This document shows positions 50,872-60,463 of a stretch of DNA of 64,000 nucleotides, piece after piece. A model generated the notes under the pieces. The model saw nothing but the letters and a program-made list of their open reading frames with translations, searched no databases and was not told the DNA's origin. Positions within the stretch are counted from its first letter, which is position 1; every line of letters begins with the position of its first letter. The position numbers were made by a program, and so were the translations under genes. The stretch lies in the NCBI GenBank assembly GCA_002238415.1, contig MPMI01000029.1, forward strand, positions 1 to 64,000, written 5' to 3'. Source of the stretch: Desulfurellaceae bacterium bin18. GTDB lineage: Bacteria > Desulfobacterota > Binatia > Bin18.

Positions 50872-51216
50872 ATGACGACAGATATAGAGAACACCAAAAC
50901 GGTTCAGGCCTGGCTGAAGGGCCTGGAAGACCAGTCCGGCGTGTCCCGCGACGAGGGATTGCAGCGCGTGGCGGTCTTACAAGATTTCTGCGCCCTGGTA
51001 GACAAAGAGCCGGATCAGATCATTGCGGAGTGCTTGCGCGAGGTTGAGGGCGGGAAAAAAATTCGGGCCAAGGGGCGGCGTTTTTACGCGGACCGGATCA
51101 CCGAGTTTGAATCCAGCATCGGAGGAGGCGCGGGCGAAAAGCGACAAATGGGGAATTATATCCGCAGCTTTTTGATCCATAACGGCGTCCTGTTACAAAC
51201 GAGTCCACTGTCATAA
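50872..51216 (+). CDS. Small helical protein resembling an integrase core-binding domain, copy 1
   Basis: The protein has 114 residues. VQAWLKGLEDQSGVSRDEGLQ, VLQDFCALVDKEPDQIIAEC and the end MGNYIRSFLIHNGVLL recall the SAM-like N-terminal domain of tyrosine recombinases. No catalytic domain follows. It is homologous to the protein at 52109-52435 (both end in R-S-F-x-IHNG). It lies between two nitroreductase genes. A DNA-binding regulatory role or a partner role is possible. Function unknown. Confidence 0.72.
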   Translation: MTTDIENTKTVQAWLKGLEDQSGVSRDEGLQRVAVLQDFCALVDKEPDQIIAECLREVEGGKKIRAKGRRFYADRITEFESSIGGGAGEKRQMGNYIRSFLIHNGVLLQTSPLS

Positions 51217-51243
51217 GCTGGCCCACGGAATAAGGAGGCGACG

Positions 51244-52077
51244 ATGGATTTTCTCGAAGTGGTTGGTTCACGGCGCAGCATTCGGATTTTCAAGCCCTGG
51301 GAGCAGGTCGAAAAGGAGAAGATACAGCGGATTCTCGAAGTGGTCCGTTTGACCACCTGTCCGGGTAACCTCCAGCCCTGGCGCGCTATTGTTGTTGAAC
51401 GAGACAAGCTGTCAAAAGAAGACCGGGAAACCCTGCTGGCGTGTGACAACTATCAGGGGGCGCACGTCAACGCGCCCGTCTGGATCTACTGGTTTGCCGA
51501 TGTGGAGGGTTCTACCGCCGACACCTTTCGGACCCGGGTTCATGACCTGGTAGACCTCGGTGCGCTGCCGACCTTCTACGGCTGGACGCATGAGACGATT
51601 GATTCGGCCATTGTCAAAGGCGAGACCGCACCCGAAGGCATGCCGGCCATCCATTCGCTGATTCACGGCCTCCCGCGTGAAGCAGCAGAAGCGGTTGCCC
51701 GGCAGGAGACGGTCGGAGCGTGCGCGGTCGCCGTTCTGGCCGCCGTCAACGAGGGACTCGGCACCTGCCTGCATATGGCTGCTTCGGCCGAGAAAACTCC
51801 AGACCTCCACGCCGTCCTGAATGCTCCTGAGGGCTGGGTCCCGGTCTGGTGCCAGTTAGTTGGCTATCCCGCGGAATCCCCGGATGGGGGCGGCCAACGA
51901 CCCCGCCTGCCCTTTGAAACGCTCTATTATGACGGCGCCTATGGCAAACCGTTTGCGCGTAATGCCGAGGTTGTCGAAAAATTGGAAGAAGAAAAACTGC
52001 TCCAAGAAGAAATGCCCAAGCCCGGACGTTTTGAAGAACTCAAGCATCTGGCCCGCATGTTGGGTTTTCCGCTGTAG
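51244..52077 (+). CDS. Nitroreductase family protein, cassette copy 2
   Basis: The protein has 277 residues. VVGSRRSIRIFKPWEQVEKEKI and VVRLTTCPGNLQPWRAIVVERDKLSKED align with the first copy but with many changes, so the duplication is old. GACAVAVLAAVNEGLGTCLHMA is the second FMN region. AAGGAGG lies right before the ATG. It has an insertion of about 15 residues relative to copy 1 (near 60-130). Same open question about substrate. Confidence 0.88.
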   Translation: MDFLEVVGSRRSIRIFKPWEQVEKEKIQRILEVVRLTTCPGNLQPWRAIVVERDKLSKEDRETLLACDNYQGAHVNAPVWIYWFADVEGSTADTFRTRVHDLVDLGALPTFYGWTHETIDSAIVKGETAPEGMPAIHSLIHGLPREAAEAVARQETVGACAVAVLAAVNEGLGTCLHMAASAEKTPDLHAVLNAPEGWVPVWCQLVGYPAESPDGGGQRPRLPFETLYYDGAYGKPFARNAEVVEKLEEEKLLQEEMPKPGRFEELKHLARMLGFPL

Positions 52078-52108
52078 GAGCAGGCCGACAGAGCAAAATA
52101 CAGCAACC

Positions 52109-52435
52109 ATGAACGACTTGAAATCTTGTCCCAGCGTCCAAAAGTGGATCGAGAACGTCAATCGCTATTACAATCTCAGCGATGAGGAGTGGGATAGTCG
52201 CCTTCAGACCCTGGCCGATTTCTGCCGGTCTGAGGAAAAGGACCCGGATACGGTTATTGCCGAGGCCCTCGCGGACAGAGGAGAGAAGGTCGATTTTATT
52301 CGCCGTCTCAAGAAATTCGTCAAAACCCAGACCTCGAATCCCCGCGTCGGACACGATTTGGAGAATATCGTCCGCTCCTTCTTTATTCATAACGGCGCTC
52401 GGGTGGTGACCCGTCCGTATCGGGGTGACGCCTAA
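52109..52435 (+). CDS. Small helical protein resembling an integrase core-binding domain, copy 2
   Basis: The protein has 108 residues from ATG 52109. VQKWIENVNRYYNLSDEEWDSR, TLADFCRSEEKDPDTVIAEALAD and LENIVRSFFIHNGARV match copy 1. There is no catalytic domain. It closes the second nitroreductase cassette, 31 bp after it. That the small gene was kept with each nitroreductase suggests that the two work together (inference). Confidence 0.72.
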   Translation: MNDLKSCPSVQKWIENVNRYYNLSDEEWDSRLQTLADFCRSEEKDPDTVIAEALADRGEKVDFIRRLKKFVKTQTSNPRVGHDLENIVRSFFIHNGARVVTRPYRGDA

Positions 52436-52455
52436 ACTCCGTGTGAGGCTCCGCT

Positions 52456-53034
52456 CTAGCGCGCCCTGGCCTGGAGCGACTCTTTGAATTCCTTGAGATC
52501 GCGCAGCGCCGCAACAATATCGCTCAGCGAGTAGTGCGCATTCCGCGGGCTGGTCGACGGCACCGCGAATACGTGGGCACCGCCAAAACGATGGTCCCGA
52601 TCGCCCAGCCCGGCATCTTTGCCACAACAGATGCGGTAGCCGGTCAGGCCGTTAAAGCATACAATACGCGGCGCATAGTGCATAATCTTCTCGCGCAGCG
52701 CTTTTGCACCGCGACGAAACTCAGCCCGCGAAACCTCATGAATGCCCCCGGTCGGACGCTTGACGATATCGGTCAGCCCAATGCCCCAGCCCATGAGTCG
52801 AGCGTCATCTTCCGGCCCGACCGGGTCGGGAACCAGACCTGAAGCGGACAGCGCCTCCCAGAAACGATTGACCTTGTTGGCAAAATAATGGCCGACTTCG
52901 GCCGAATAGAGGCCGGGATTCAGGCCCACAAACACGATATCCAGGTTTTTTCGTAAATAGTCAGGCAAGGTCCGCCCCTGCCAAGCGTCTCCGCGCCGGC
53001 CCCGTCCGGAGATTTTCTGTGTTCCTTTTTTCAT
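52456..53034 (-). CDS. mug: Mismatch-specific uracil/thymine-DNA glycosylase (Mug/TDG family)
   Basis: The protein has 192 residues. ATG 53034 overlaps the stop of the squalene-synthase-like gene as ATGA. Motifs: LPDYLRKNLDIVFVGLNPGLYSA (GLNPG active-site loop), RFWEALSASGL, GIGLTDIVKRPT, and VPSTSPRNAHYS. It removes U or T from G mismatches. The basic N-terminal tail (KKGTQKISGRGRRG) may bind DNA. Confidence 0.9.
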   Translation of the reverse strand: MKKGTQKISGRGRRGDAWQGRTLPDYLRKNLDIVFVGLNPGLYSAEVGHYFANKVNRFWEALSASGLVPDPVGPEDDARLMGWGIGLTDIVKRPTGGIHEVSRAEFRRGAKALREKIMHYAPRIVCFNGLTGYRICCGKDAGLGDRDHRFGGAHVFAVPSTSPRNAHYSLSDIVAALRDLKEFKESLQARAR

Positions 53035-54131
53035 CGGGTTCTTTTTTTCATAGGAAGTGGGCAATCCGGCCCCTGGTTTGAAAAGCGGACCGCATGGTAC
53101 TGGCGTGTCAGCGCCCGATTTGACCAGACTGTCACCACAGAGCCGAGGAGGAGTCGATACAGGTGGGCACGGGGAATCTTCACCCGGATAGCCGGGTCAA
53201 GCAGGTCGGGCGCATCACGCAGGAGACGGACGGTGGCGGCCCCGATGAGGAGAGGCCAGGCACAGGCCAGACGCAGTTGCCACTCGCGTCTGGGGATGGC
53301 CTGGGTATAGACCCAGCCCTCTTGATAATGCCTCAGGGTGACTTCCAGCAACTCATTCAGTAGCGGCCGGACCTTCTGCATGGCTTCCAGCCGGTCTGCG
53401 CCGCATAATTGTTCCGGTTCCACCCCTAGGGCAATGAGATCGGTCCGGGGGAGATAGCAGCGTCCGATCCGCAGGTCTTGCGCCAAGTCGCGCAGGATAT
53501 TGGTGAGTTGCAAGCCTTTGCCAAATCGCACCGCCCGCGCAAGCATGTCCTCGGCATTCCAGTATTGCAGCGAGGCGACATGATCCAGCGATATTTTCGT
53601 CCAGAATTCGCCGACACAGCCGGCTACAAAGTAGGTGTAACGGTCCAGGTCGGCCCGCGTCTCAAGCACGCCGACCCGCCCCGCCTCTTCGGCCGGGAAA
53701 AGCGTCAAATCCATTTGCATCCCCTGCGTCAGGGTTAAGACCAGCGTCCGGATATGAGCCTGGTCTTGCGGGTCGAGCGTGTCCAGACACGAGAAACACT
53801 GTCCGAGGCTTGAGAGTAAAGTGCGCTCTGCGGGATTGTCCTGGCGCGGGGCAAGCTCGGTCGCCAAAGTCTGGCAGATCGCCAGATTCTGCTCTGCAAA
53901 TGCTGCGCGGTACTCCAGCAGACGCTCCAAACGCCCCGCGCGCGGAACGAGACGCGTATCCGCGATAGTGTCCGCTGCCCGGCAGAACAAATAGGCCAGC
54001 CCGATCGGCCGGCGGAGCGCTGTGGGGAGAATGCGGACACTCAAATAGAATGATCGACTCACCCGCGGCAGGATATCGAACAGGAGCCTGTTTTCAGCAG
54101 AGCGCGTGCCCACCATGCGCATCAGACTCAT
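53031..54131 (-). CDS. Squalene/phytoene synthase family enzyme
   Basis: The protein has 366 residues from ATG 54131, 13 bp after the upstream stop. VSRSFYLSVRILPTALRRPI, CRAADTIADT (first Asp-rich motif), FVAGCVGEFWTKI and GLQLTNILRDLAQDLRIGRCYLP (second Asp-rich motif) are complete. It joins two prenyl diphosphates head to head. Length and FVAGCVGEFW are closer to squalene synthase than to phytoene synthase. Hopanoid genes are not next to it, so the product remains open. Confidence 0.87.
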   Translation of the reverse strand: MSLMRMVGTRSAENRLLFDILPRVSRSFYLSVRILPTALRRPIGLAYLFCRAADTIADTRLVPRAGRLERLLEYRAAFAEQNLAICQTLATELAPRQDNPAERTLLSSLGQCFSCLDTLDPQDQAHIRTLVLTLTQGMQMDLTLFPAEEAGRVGVLETRADLDRYTYFVAGCVGEFWTKISLDHVASLQYWNAEDMLARAVRFGKGLQLTNILRDLAQDLRIGRCYLPRTDLIALGVEPEQLCGADRLEAMQKVRPLLNELLEVTLRHYQEGWVYTQAIPRREWQLRLACAWPLLIGAATVRLLRDAPDLLDPAIRVKIPRAHLYRLLLGSVVTVWSNRALTRQYHAVRFSNQGPDCPLPMKKRTR

Positions 54132-54144
54132 GCAGGTCAACGGC

Positions 54145-54687
54145 TCAGCCGTCCAGCAAACCTGACACTCGGAATGCCTCAAGCGCCTTGCGCCGCATAG
54201 AGAAACGATCTTTTTCCGCAGCGCTCATTTCAGCAAAGGTGAGGACGCTCGCCTCTGGCTGAAAAATCGCATCCCAGCCAAAACCATCCGTGCCTCGTGG
54301 GTAATCGGGGATGGAGCCCTGGACCGTCCCGGCAAAGGTACGCACGCTTTCACCGTCGCAATAGCCCAGCAGCGTTGCGGCTGTTGCCGCCCGATTCGTC
54401 TCCGCCCGCATCAGCCGACACAGGCCCTCGGTCCCCAGACTGTTGAGGAACCATTTGATTAACGCACCGGGCAATCCGGTCCAGGCGGCAAAGGCCAGGC
54501 CCGTGTCTTCAACCAGGACGGGACGCTTGAGGGCGGCGTAGGCCAGCCGGGCCTTGTGTTCGACGACCGGGAGTGAGTCGATCGACTGGATTTCATCAAG
54601 CGGCAGTGACTCATACGCCAGCGTAGCGCCAAGCAGACGTTCGCATTCCCGGACCTTGTTGGTATTCCCGGAGATAAAAGTCAGCAT
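54145..54687 (-). CDS. XTP/dITP diphosphatase-like (Ham1/RdgB)
   Basis: The protein has 180 residues from ATG 54687. LTFISGNTNKVRECERLL (SGNxxK), VEDTGLAFAAWTGLPGALIKWF, and TDGFGWDAIFQPE are the family's motifs. KDRFSMRRKALEAF is the usual S-R-KA end. It hydrolyses non-canonical purine NTPs. Somewhat shorter than E. coli RdgB (197). A GTG four codons upstream is an alternative start. Confidence 0.92.
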   Translation of the reverse strand: MLTFISGNTNKVRECERLLGATLAYESLPLDEIQSIDSLPVVEHKARLAYAALKRPVLVEDTGLAFAAWTGLPGALIKWFLNSLGTEGLCRLMRAETNRAATAATLLGYCDGESVRTFAGTVQGSIPDYPRGTDGFGWDAIFQPEASVLTFAEMSAAEKDRFSMRRKALEAFRVSGLLDG

Positions 54688-54708
54688 GACAACACACAAC
54701 CGCCGATG

Positions 54709-55380
54709 TTATCGTCTACGGCGGGATATTCGGGTGGGGGTTTCGTGCGCCGCCCCGGAGCGAAACGCATGCACGCGGTGCCCCTTTACCTGCAGGGATC
54801 GTAATCTCAGAAACTCGTCCTGGTCGATCAGCACCACCCCCTGCTGTAACGCGGCCACCTGCACTTGCGCTGACGATTTGTGCGGGCTCAGGACCATGAC
54901 TTGGTTGCAGTCAATCTTTTTCAACGCCGCACGGGCTGCGTCAATCACCGCCTCATCCACTGGTGTATATTCAACCAGACACCAGACCCGCTCGTCGCCT
55001 CTAACAAGCTGTAGATAGGTTGCCGCGTTATCGGACACGTTCTGTATCTGGGTTTCATACCCTTGCGCCTGAAGGACGCCAACAGCCTGTTCCAGGAATT
55101 CTGCGTCCTCCATCTTGTCGATCTCAATCAGCTGGGACGCTTCAGCTTGCTGAGAGCTTTCCACGCCATTGGGGCGCCGACGCGTAAAAGTACTGATAAG
55201 CAACCAGACCCCAACACCACCCGCCAGCCACAAAACGGAACTCGGACCAAAGGATCGCAGCAGGGTTGTCGTGCCGAAGATAATCAGAAGGAGAAGCGCC
55301 GTCCCCTTCACCAGACTTTCTCGTGAGCGTTTCGCTCGACGGAGCTTTTGCACTTCAACTGGACGAGAAGGCTCCTGCAT
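54709..55380 (-). CDS. Membrane protein with a degenerate Mrr-like restriction-endonuclease domain
   Basis: The protein has 223 residues. Two membrane helices (GTALLLLIIFGTTTLL, SVLWLAGGVGVWLLIS) are followed by a cytoplasmic domain. Its pattern EDAEFLEQAVGVLQAQGYETQIQ, YLQLVRGDERVWCLVEYTP, AARAALKKIDCNQVMVLSPH is that of Mrr_cat. The usual D...ExK/QxK residues are not seen (ATYLQLV and VEYTP in their place). It is probably catalytically dead. A basic tail (TRISRRRR) ends it. Function unknown. Confidence 0.75.
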   Translation of the reverse strand: MQEPSRPVEVQKLRRAKRSRESLVKGTALLLLIIFGTTTLLRSFGPSSVLWLAGGVGVWLLISTFTRRRPNGVESSQQAEASQLIEIDKMEDAEFLEQAVGVLQAQGYETQIQNVSDNAATYLQLVRGDERVWCLVEYTPVDEAVIDAARAALKKIDCNQVMVLSPHKSSAQVQVAALQQGVVLIDQDEFLRLRSLQVKGHRVHAFRSGAAHETPTRISRRRR

Positions 55381-55491
55381 ATTTTACTCCTACGTGGAGG
55401 GCTTACTCTTTTGGCCCTATCGATTTAGCTGATAGGCCCCTCCTCTCGCAAGCGCATCTACATATTACGCAATGAGAACCGGAACGGGACA

Positions 55492-56358
55492 TCACTGCTT
55501 TGTCGTCAGCACGACGCCACCGATCACGCAGGCGGTCCCGATGATCTGTACCCGCGTGATCTGTTCGCCGAGAAAAATGGCTGACGAGATCATCACGATG
55601 ATCGGAATGAGGTTCATGAACACCGCCGCCCGATGGGGACTCACTCTGGTCAGGGCTTGGTAGTACAGGAGATTCGTCAGTGGCGACAGCACCGAGAGAA
55701 AGCCCAAGGCGGTCAGAACGAGGGGTGAAAAATCAAAGCCCGCGCTGAACGGTGCTTCAATTAAACACAGCGGGACCAGGATAAAGGTCCCGGCGATATA
55801 CGAACTCGCTGTTGCCGCAGCCGCCGAACGCTGCGCCAGGGCCACCCGACTATAGACGGTATACGACGACCAGCTGAGTTGGCCAAGCAGGATATATAAA
55901 TCTCCCCAATTCAAAGACAGATCAAAGAGGATATCCAGCGAGCCCCGACAAATAATGGCAACGAGGCCCACAAAGGACAGCAGAATGCCCGAGACATTGA
56001 TGAGGGAGAGATGCTCCTTCAAGAAGGTCCAGGAAAGGAGGGCGACCCACATCGGGGTGGAGGCGGCGATAATACTCGCATTCGAGGCGGACGTCGTCTT
56101 GAGACCAATATAAAAAAGCGTTCCGGCCCCAATCACACCGGTGAGGGTCATCACGGCCGTACTTTTCAGGTCCTTTCGAAGTTCAGCCCACCAATCGGGC
56201 TGCGACTTCCAGCCCATGAGCGTCAGGAGCACCGCGCCGACGACCGTGCGGAGCGCGATCAAGGTCAGCGGTCCAACCGCCCCGAGCATGAACTTCCCGG
56301 CCGGGAAATTCATTGCCCATAAACACACCACGCCAAAGAGGAGAAAATAGGCCGCCAC
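55492..56358 (-). CDS. EamA/DMT-family transporter
   Basis: The protein has 288 residues with ten membrane segments in two EamA halves: YFLLFGVVCLWAMNFPAGK begins the first, and SYTVYSRVALAQRSAAAATAS the second. NASIIAASTPMWVALLSWTFLKE is a typical motif. Such proteins export or import small metabolites in the inner membrane. Substrate unknown. It lies alone between the Mrr-like gene and apt. Confidence 0.9.
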   Translation of the reverse strand: MAAYFLLFGVVCLWAMNFPAGKFMLGAVGPLTLIALRTVVGAVLLTLMGWKSQPDWWAELRKDLKSTAVMTLTGVIGAGTLFYIGLKTTSASNASIIAASTPMWVALLSWTFLKEHLSLINVSGILLSFVGLVAIICRGSLDILFDLSLNWGDLYILLGQLSWSSYTVYSRVALAQRSAAAATASSYIAGTFILVPLCLIEAPFSAGFDFSPLVLTALGFLSVLSPLTNLLYYQALTRVSPHRAAVFMNLIPIIVMISSAIFLGEQITRVQIIGTACVIGGVVLTTKQ

Positions 56359-56424
56359 GTACGCCTTATCCTTTAATCACAGTCAGGGGTGCGGCAACTT
56401 TTTTACCGCTGTTGGCCAGCGCCC

Positions 56425-56946
56425 TTATTCCCCGTCATACTGGATAAAGGAAAAAACGGCATGCGGGGTAAGACGCTCTCGACCGCCCAAAAAGGACAGC
56501 TCTATCAGAAAGGCGGCTTCTACGATGTGGGCTTGGAGTTTTTCTGCCAGCGAAAGGGCGGCTTGGGCTGTACCGCCGGTTGCGAGGAGGTCATCGATCA
56601 GCAAGACGCGGCTATTCGGCGGAAATGCATCCTGATGCATCTCCAGCGTGTCGGTTCCGTATTCGAGCTCATAGCTTGCCGCAAAGGTTGCCGCCGGCAG
56701 CTTGCCAGGTTTTCGAACCAGGGCATGGCCACAGCCCAAGGCATAGGCCAGTGCCGAACCAAAAATAAATCCACGCGATTCAATCCCCAGGATGATGTCA
56801 ATTTTGTTTCGATATCGTTCGACGAGTTGATCTATCACCTGCTGCCAGGCCGGTCCATTGGTAAGTAGGGGCGTAATGTCCTTAAAGACGATGCCCGGTT
56901 GGGGGAAATCCGGGACCTCACGAATAAATGGTTTCAAGTCCAGCAT
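56425..56946 (-). CDS. apt: Adenine phosphoribosyltransferase
   Basis: The protein has 173 residues, the usual length. [39 protein letters not shown] and the PRPP loop [18 protein letters not shown] are complete. It makes AMP from adenine and PRPP (purine salvage). It stands between the NlpD-like gene and the transporter on the minus strand. Confidence 0.96.
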   Translation of the reverse strand: MLDLKPFIREVPDFPQPGIVFKDITPLLTNGPAWQQVIDQLVERYRNKIDIILGIESRGFIFGSALAYALGCGHALVRKPGKLPAATFAASYELEYGTDTLEMHQDAFPPNSRVLLIDDLLATGGTAQAALSLAEKLQAHIVEAAFLIELSFLGGRERLTPHAVFSFIQYDGE

Positions 56947-56988
56947 ACCTGTCTCCTCAATCTCTGGTCTGCTTGTGTTTCGTCGGTT

Positions 56989-57735
56989 TTATTTCCGCTG
57001 CGTCGCGTGGCGGACAGGGCGCAAATAATGGAGCGGGTTGCGGGCGTTTTTACCACTGCGGACCTCAAAGTGTAAGCTTGGGCCTGTAACCCGGCCGGTT
57101 TCTCCAACCTCGCCGACAACATCGCCCCGCTGGACCGCTTGACCGTCTTTCACCAGATTGCGCTGATGGTGGGCGTACACGGTGGTGAAGCCGTTCGCAT
57201 GCTTGACAATAACAACATTGCCATAGCCGCGTAAGGCATCGCTAAAGATGACCCGCCCCGCGGCGGCCGCACGGACCGGGGTGCCGGCTGGAGCGGCAAT
57301 GTCGATGCCATCGTGGAAGCTTCCATTACGCGGGCCGAAACGGGAGGTCAATCTGCCGTTGAGCGGCCAACTGAAAAGCTTTTCCGTATCCTTGGGAATA
57401 GGCTGGTGGGCGGCGGGCGCTTTCGGTCTCCAGCGTGACCGGGCATGCCTCTTCTCGGACCTGGAGCGGGAAGACCGGGCTGTTGCTGCTCTGGACCTGT
57501 TGTATCTGGCTCCGTGCGGCATACGTAGGCGCTGCCCAGCCTCTATACGGTCAGGGTTGCGAATCCCATTCAGCGCTGCCAATTTCTGATACGGAATGCG
57601 GTACGCATACCCGATCTCGGACAGCGTCTCTCCGGGCCGAACGACGTGATATCTGTACTGGGTGCGGGAACAGGCTGAAAGGCCGACCAGCACACATAGG
57701 AAGACGCCGAGGACCACTCCACCCCACCGCCACAC
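56989..57735 (-). CDS. LysM/M23 lipoprotein, NlpD-like
   Basis: The protein has 248 residues. Signal with lipobox (VLVGLSACSR), LysM (YHVVRPGETLSEIGYAYRIP), basic linker (RSRSEKRHARSRWRP) and LytM/M23 domain (SRFGPRNGSFHDGIDIAAPAG, VVIVKHANGFTTVYAHH, TGPSLHFEVR). The first His of the usual HxH is Ser (GPSLHF), as in degenerate NlpD-type members that activate amidases and do not cut peptidoglycan themselves. Location: envelope, facing the periplasm. The start is a GTG with AGAGGAAGAAG before it. Confidence 0.88.
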   Translation of the reverse strand: MWRWGGVVLGVFLCVLVGLSACSRTQYRYHVVRPGETLSEIGYAYRIPYQKLAALNGIRNPDRIEAGQRLRMPHGARYNRSRAATARSSRSRSEKRHARSRWRPKAPAAHQPIPKDTEKLFSWPLNGRLTSRFGPRNGSFHDGIDIAAPAGTPVRAAAAGRVIFSDALRGYGNVVIVKHANGFTTVYAHHQRNLVKDGQAVQRGDVVGEVGETGRVTGPSLHFEVRSGKNARNPLHYLRPVRHATQRK

Positions 57736-57844
57736 TGCTTCTTCCTCTCCTAGCGCAAACTATTCGCCCGCAATCATGCGCGCTATGGACCATTGTCAGA
57801 CGCCCGCGCCGCTTTGTCAAGAAAGAAGACAGGTGAAAGACAAC

Positions 57845-58834
57845 TCAACGCACTGGAGCGACGTGGTTTTTGAGCCGGTCCAGGCCGAGGGTTATTCCCG
57901 CGCCAAGCGCGATCAACCCCAGCGCAGCGCCCAGCTGCCCAACGCTGGGTGGGAACCGCCGGACGGGCCAGTCTTCGGCATCGATCCGGGACAGGGTTTC
58001 TGGGGTGACCACTTGACCGTGTAGCCGATCACCGACCTGAGGCGGGACCCCAGCCTGAAATGGCCACAGGCCAATAATCGCGCCGAGCACCAGGCCCATG
58101 AGGGCGCCCAGGGTGGCTGTCCGATGGTGTTCCAACAACCAGCGGATGAGATTGCTGACCCCAATAATACCCGCCGCCACGCCCAGGCCGACCGGGATGA
58201 CGACCCATAACGCCTCGTGAACGAGGGGCCAGTCCAGCCCGGCCTGTTCGCCTGCGCCAAACAGGCCCAGGCGCAGCTTTTCTATGCTCCTGAGGATGGG
58301 CACGTATTGACCGAGCAAGAGGAGCAGATATCCCCCGGATACGCCGGGTAGCACCATCGCACTGGCCCCGGCCAGACCGGCAACAAAGAGCAACCCGAAA
58401 GACTCGTCCCCCGGTCCCGTTTGCAGCGGAGTCCCGAAGGCAAGCAGGACCATCAGCAGAAAAGTGACCCCGGCACTGATGAAGAAGCGCCGCGACGCCG
58501 GCTGGGACAGACGCCAGAGGAGCGGCACACTCCCCAGCGTGAGACCAATGAATAGGCTATACATGACCCAGCGGTACTCAATAACGAGTGTTTTGGTGGG
58601 TCCGGCAAGGAGAAAGATGGCCAGGACTGCGGCGCCTCCTATCGTCCCCAGCAATACCACGGACGACCACCGCCAGCGCAGGGTCGTGATTTCGGCTATG
58701 GCCCCAATAAAACCTGGATAGACACCGGCGATCAGCAGCATGGTGCCGCCACTGATACCAGGAACGAGATTGGCCAGTCCCATCAGCGCTCCGCCAATGA
58801 CGGCGTGGACGAGCGTACTGGATTGTTCGGCCAT
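57845..58834 (-). CDS. popT: DUF368 / PopT polyprenyl-phosphate transporter
   Basis: The protein has 329 residues and about nine membrane segments. The two inverted-repeat signatures GLANLVPGISGGTMLLIAG and MVLPGVSGGYLLLLLGQY are clear. PopT carries undecaprenyl phosphate back across the inner membrane for cell-wall synthesis. It follows cimA with a one-base gap, so the two are probably cotranscribed. The gene symbol rests on the DUF368 family identity. Confidence 0.9.
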   Translation of the reverse strand: MAEQSSTLVHAVIGGALMGLANLVPGISGGTMLLIAGVYPGFIGAIAEITTLRWRWSSVVLLGTIGGAAVLAIFLLAGPTKTLVIEYRWVMYSLFIGLTLGSVPLLWRLSQPASRRFFISAGVTFLLMVLLAFGTPLQTGPGDESFGLLFVAGLAGASAMVLPGVSGGYLLLLLGQYVPILRSIEKLRLGLFGAGEQAGLDWPLVHEALWVVIPVGLGVAAGIIGVSNLIRWLLEHHRTATLGALMGLVLGAIIGLWPFQAGVPPQVGDRLHGQVVTPETLSRIDAEDWPVRRFPPSVGQLGAALGLIALGAGITLGLDRLKNHVAPVR

Positions 58835-58835
58835 A

Positions 58836-60416
58836 TTAGTTGGTATCTTTTTGCAGCTTGAACTCCATACTGTCCACTAGTGCCTGCCAGCTCGCCTCTA
58901 TGACATTATGCGACACGCCCACAGTGCCCCACCGGTCGGTTTCATCACCGGATTCAATCAGAACCCGCACCGTGGCGCTGGTCCCCTCGCCCGCGCCCAG
59001 GACCCGGACTTTATAGTCGTGCAGTTCGACCGATTCGAGCTGGGGGTAAAATTTGGTCAGGGCTTTACGTAAAGCCTGGTCCAACGCATTGACCGGCCCG
59101 TTGCCCTGCGCCGCGGTGTGCTCTATCTGGCCGTCCGGTCCTTCCAGCATAATGGTGGCTTCGGACAGCGGCGGCTCATCCTCTTTCCGTTTTTCGTCTA
59201 TCACCCGAAACCCGATGAGACGAAAATGACGGACCGTGCCATTCAGGGCTTTGCGCATTAAGAGCTCAAATGAGGCCTCGGCCCCTTCGTACTGAAAGCC
59301 TGAGTGCTCAAGCTGCTTGACCTCGTTCAGGATGTTCTTGACCGCTGGATCGGCGCTCTCGACATCCAGGCCGAACTCTTTGGCTTTGTAGATGACATTA
59401 CTCCGTCCGGACAGGTCGGAGACCAGCACGCGCTGGGTGTTGCCAATCAGTTCCGGGTCGATGTGTTCATAGGTCTCACTGTTTTTCTGGACTGCGGCGA
59501 CATGCAGGCCGCCCTTGTGCGCAAAGGCGCTTGCTCCGACATAGGCCTGGCGTTTATTCGGCTCGATATTGGCCAACTCGTACACCAGGCGGGATAACTG
59601 AGGGAGATGCTTGAGCTGCTGAGGACCAACACAACGGTAGCCCATCTTGAACTGCAAATTAGGAATGACGGAGCACAGGTTGGCATTGCCACAGCGCTCG
59701 CCAAAGCCGTTAATCGTTCCCTGGACCTGAACGGCCCCACTTTCCACCCCGGCGAGCGAGTTTGCTACGGCCAATTCACAGTCGTTGTGACAGTGAATGC
59801 CGAGGTTTGCCTCGACTACCTGGGAGGCGGCCTGCATACCAGCACGAATGTCGAGCGGCATACTCCCCCCGCGCGTGTCGCATAATACCAGGACGTCCGC
59901 GCCGGCCTGAGCCGCGGCGGTGAGGCATTCCAGCGCGTAGCTCGGGTTGGCCTTGAAACCGTCAAAGAAGTGTTCCGCATCGAAAATGACTTCATCGACG
60001 CGCTGTTTCAGATAGGCAATCGAATCGCCAATGACTTCGATGTTGGCCTCTTTTGAGATGCGCAGATCGTCCCGCACGTGGAGGTCCCAGGTCTTGCCCA
60101 CAATGGTCACCACTGGAGTGGCTGCCTGTATGAGCAAGCGGATATTCAGGTCGTCCGCGGCGGTGCTATTCACCCGTCGGGTGGACCCAAAGGCGGCAAT
60201 CCGGGCCTGTTTCAGGCTAAGCTTTTTGACTGCCGCAAAGAATTCTTCGTCGCGGGGATTCGAGCCCGGCCAGCCGCCTTCGATGTAGTGCACACCAAAA
60301 GTGTCCAGTTCCTGGGCAATGCGTAATTTATCATCCAGGGTGAGCGAAACATCCTCGGACTGACACCCGTCCCGTAGGGTTGTGTCGTATAGAGTGATTG
60401 TGGGCGTCTTGTTCAT
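58836..60416 (-). CDS. cimA: (R)-citramalate synthase
   Basis: The protein has 526 residues. [77 protein letters not shown] and [13 protein letters not shown] (HMGL-like). The C-terminal LeuA allosteric domain ([22 protein letters not shown]) is complete. It makes citramalate from pyruvate and acetyl-CoA for isoleucine synthesis. lysC lies just upstream, so amino-acid pathways are grouped. Confidence 0.95.
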   Translation of the reverse strand: MNKTPTITLYDTTLRDGCQSEDVSLTLDDKLRIAQELDTFGVHYIEGGWPGSNPRDEEFFAAVKKLSLKQARIAAFGSTRRVNSTAADDLNIRLLIQAATPVVTIVGKTWDLHVRDDLRISKEANIEVIGDSIAYLKQRVDEVIFDAEHFFDGFKANPSYALECLTAAAQAGADVLVLCDTRGGSMPLDIRAGMQAASQVVEANLGIHCHNDCELAVANSLAGVESGAVQVQGTINGFGERCGNANLCSVIPNLQFKMGYRCVGPQQLKHLPQLSRLVYELANIEPNKRQAYVGASAFAHKGGLHVAAVQKNSETYEHIDPELIGNTQRVLVSDLSGRSNVIYKAKEFGLDVESADPAVKNILNEVKQLEHSGFQYEGAEASFELLMRKALNGTVRHFRLIGFRVIDEKRKEDEPPLSEATIMLEGPDGQIEHTAAQGNGPVNALDQALRKALTKFYPQLESVELHDYKVRVLGAGEGTSATVRVLIESGDETDRWGTVGVSHNVIEASWQALVDSMEFKLQKDTN

Positions 60417-60463
60417 AACTCTCTCATATATTTCCCGACCGTCTTGGATACCCGCTTCGTTGG

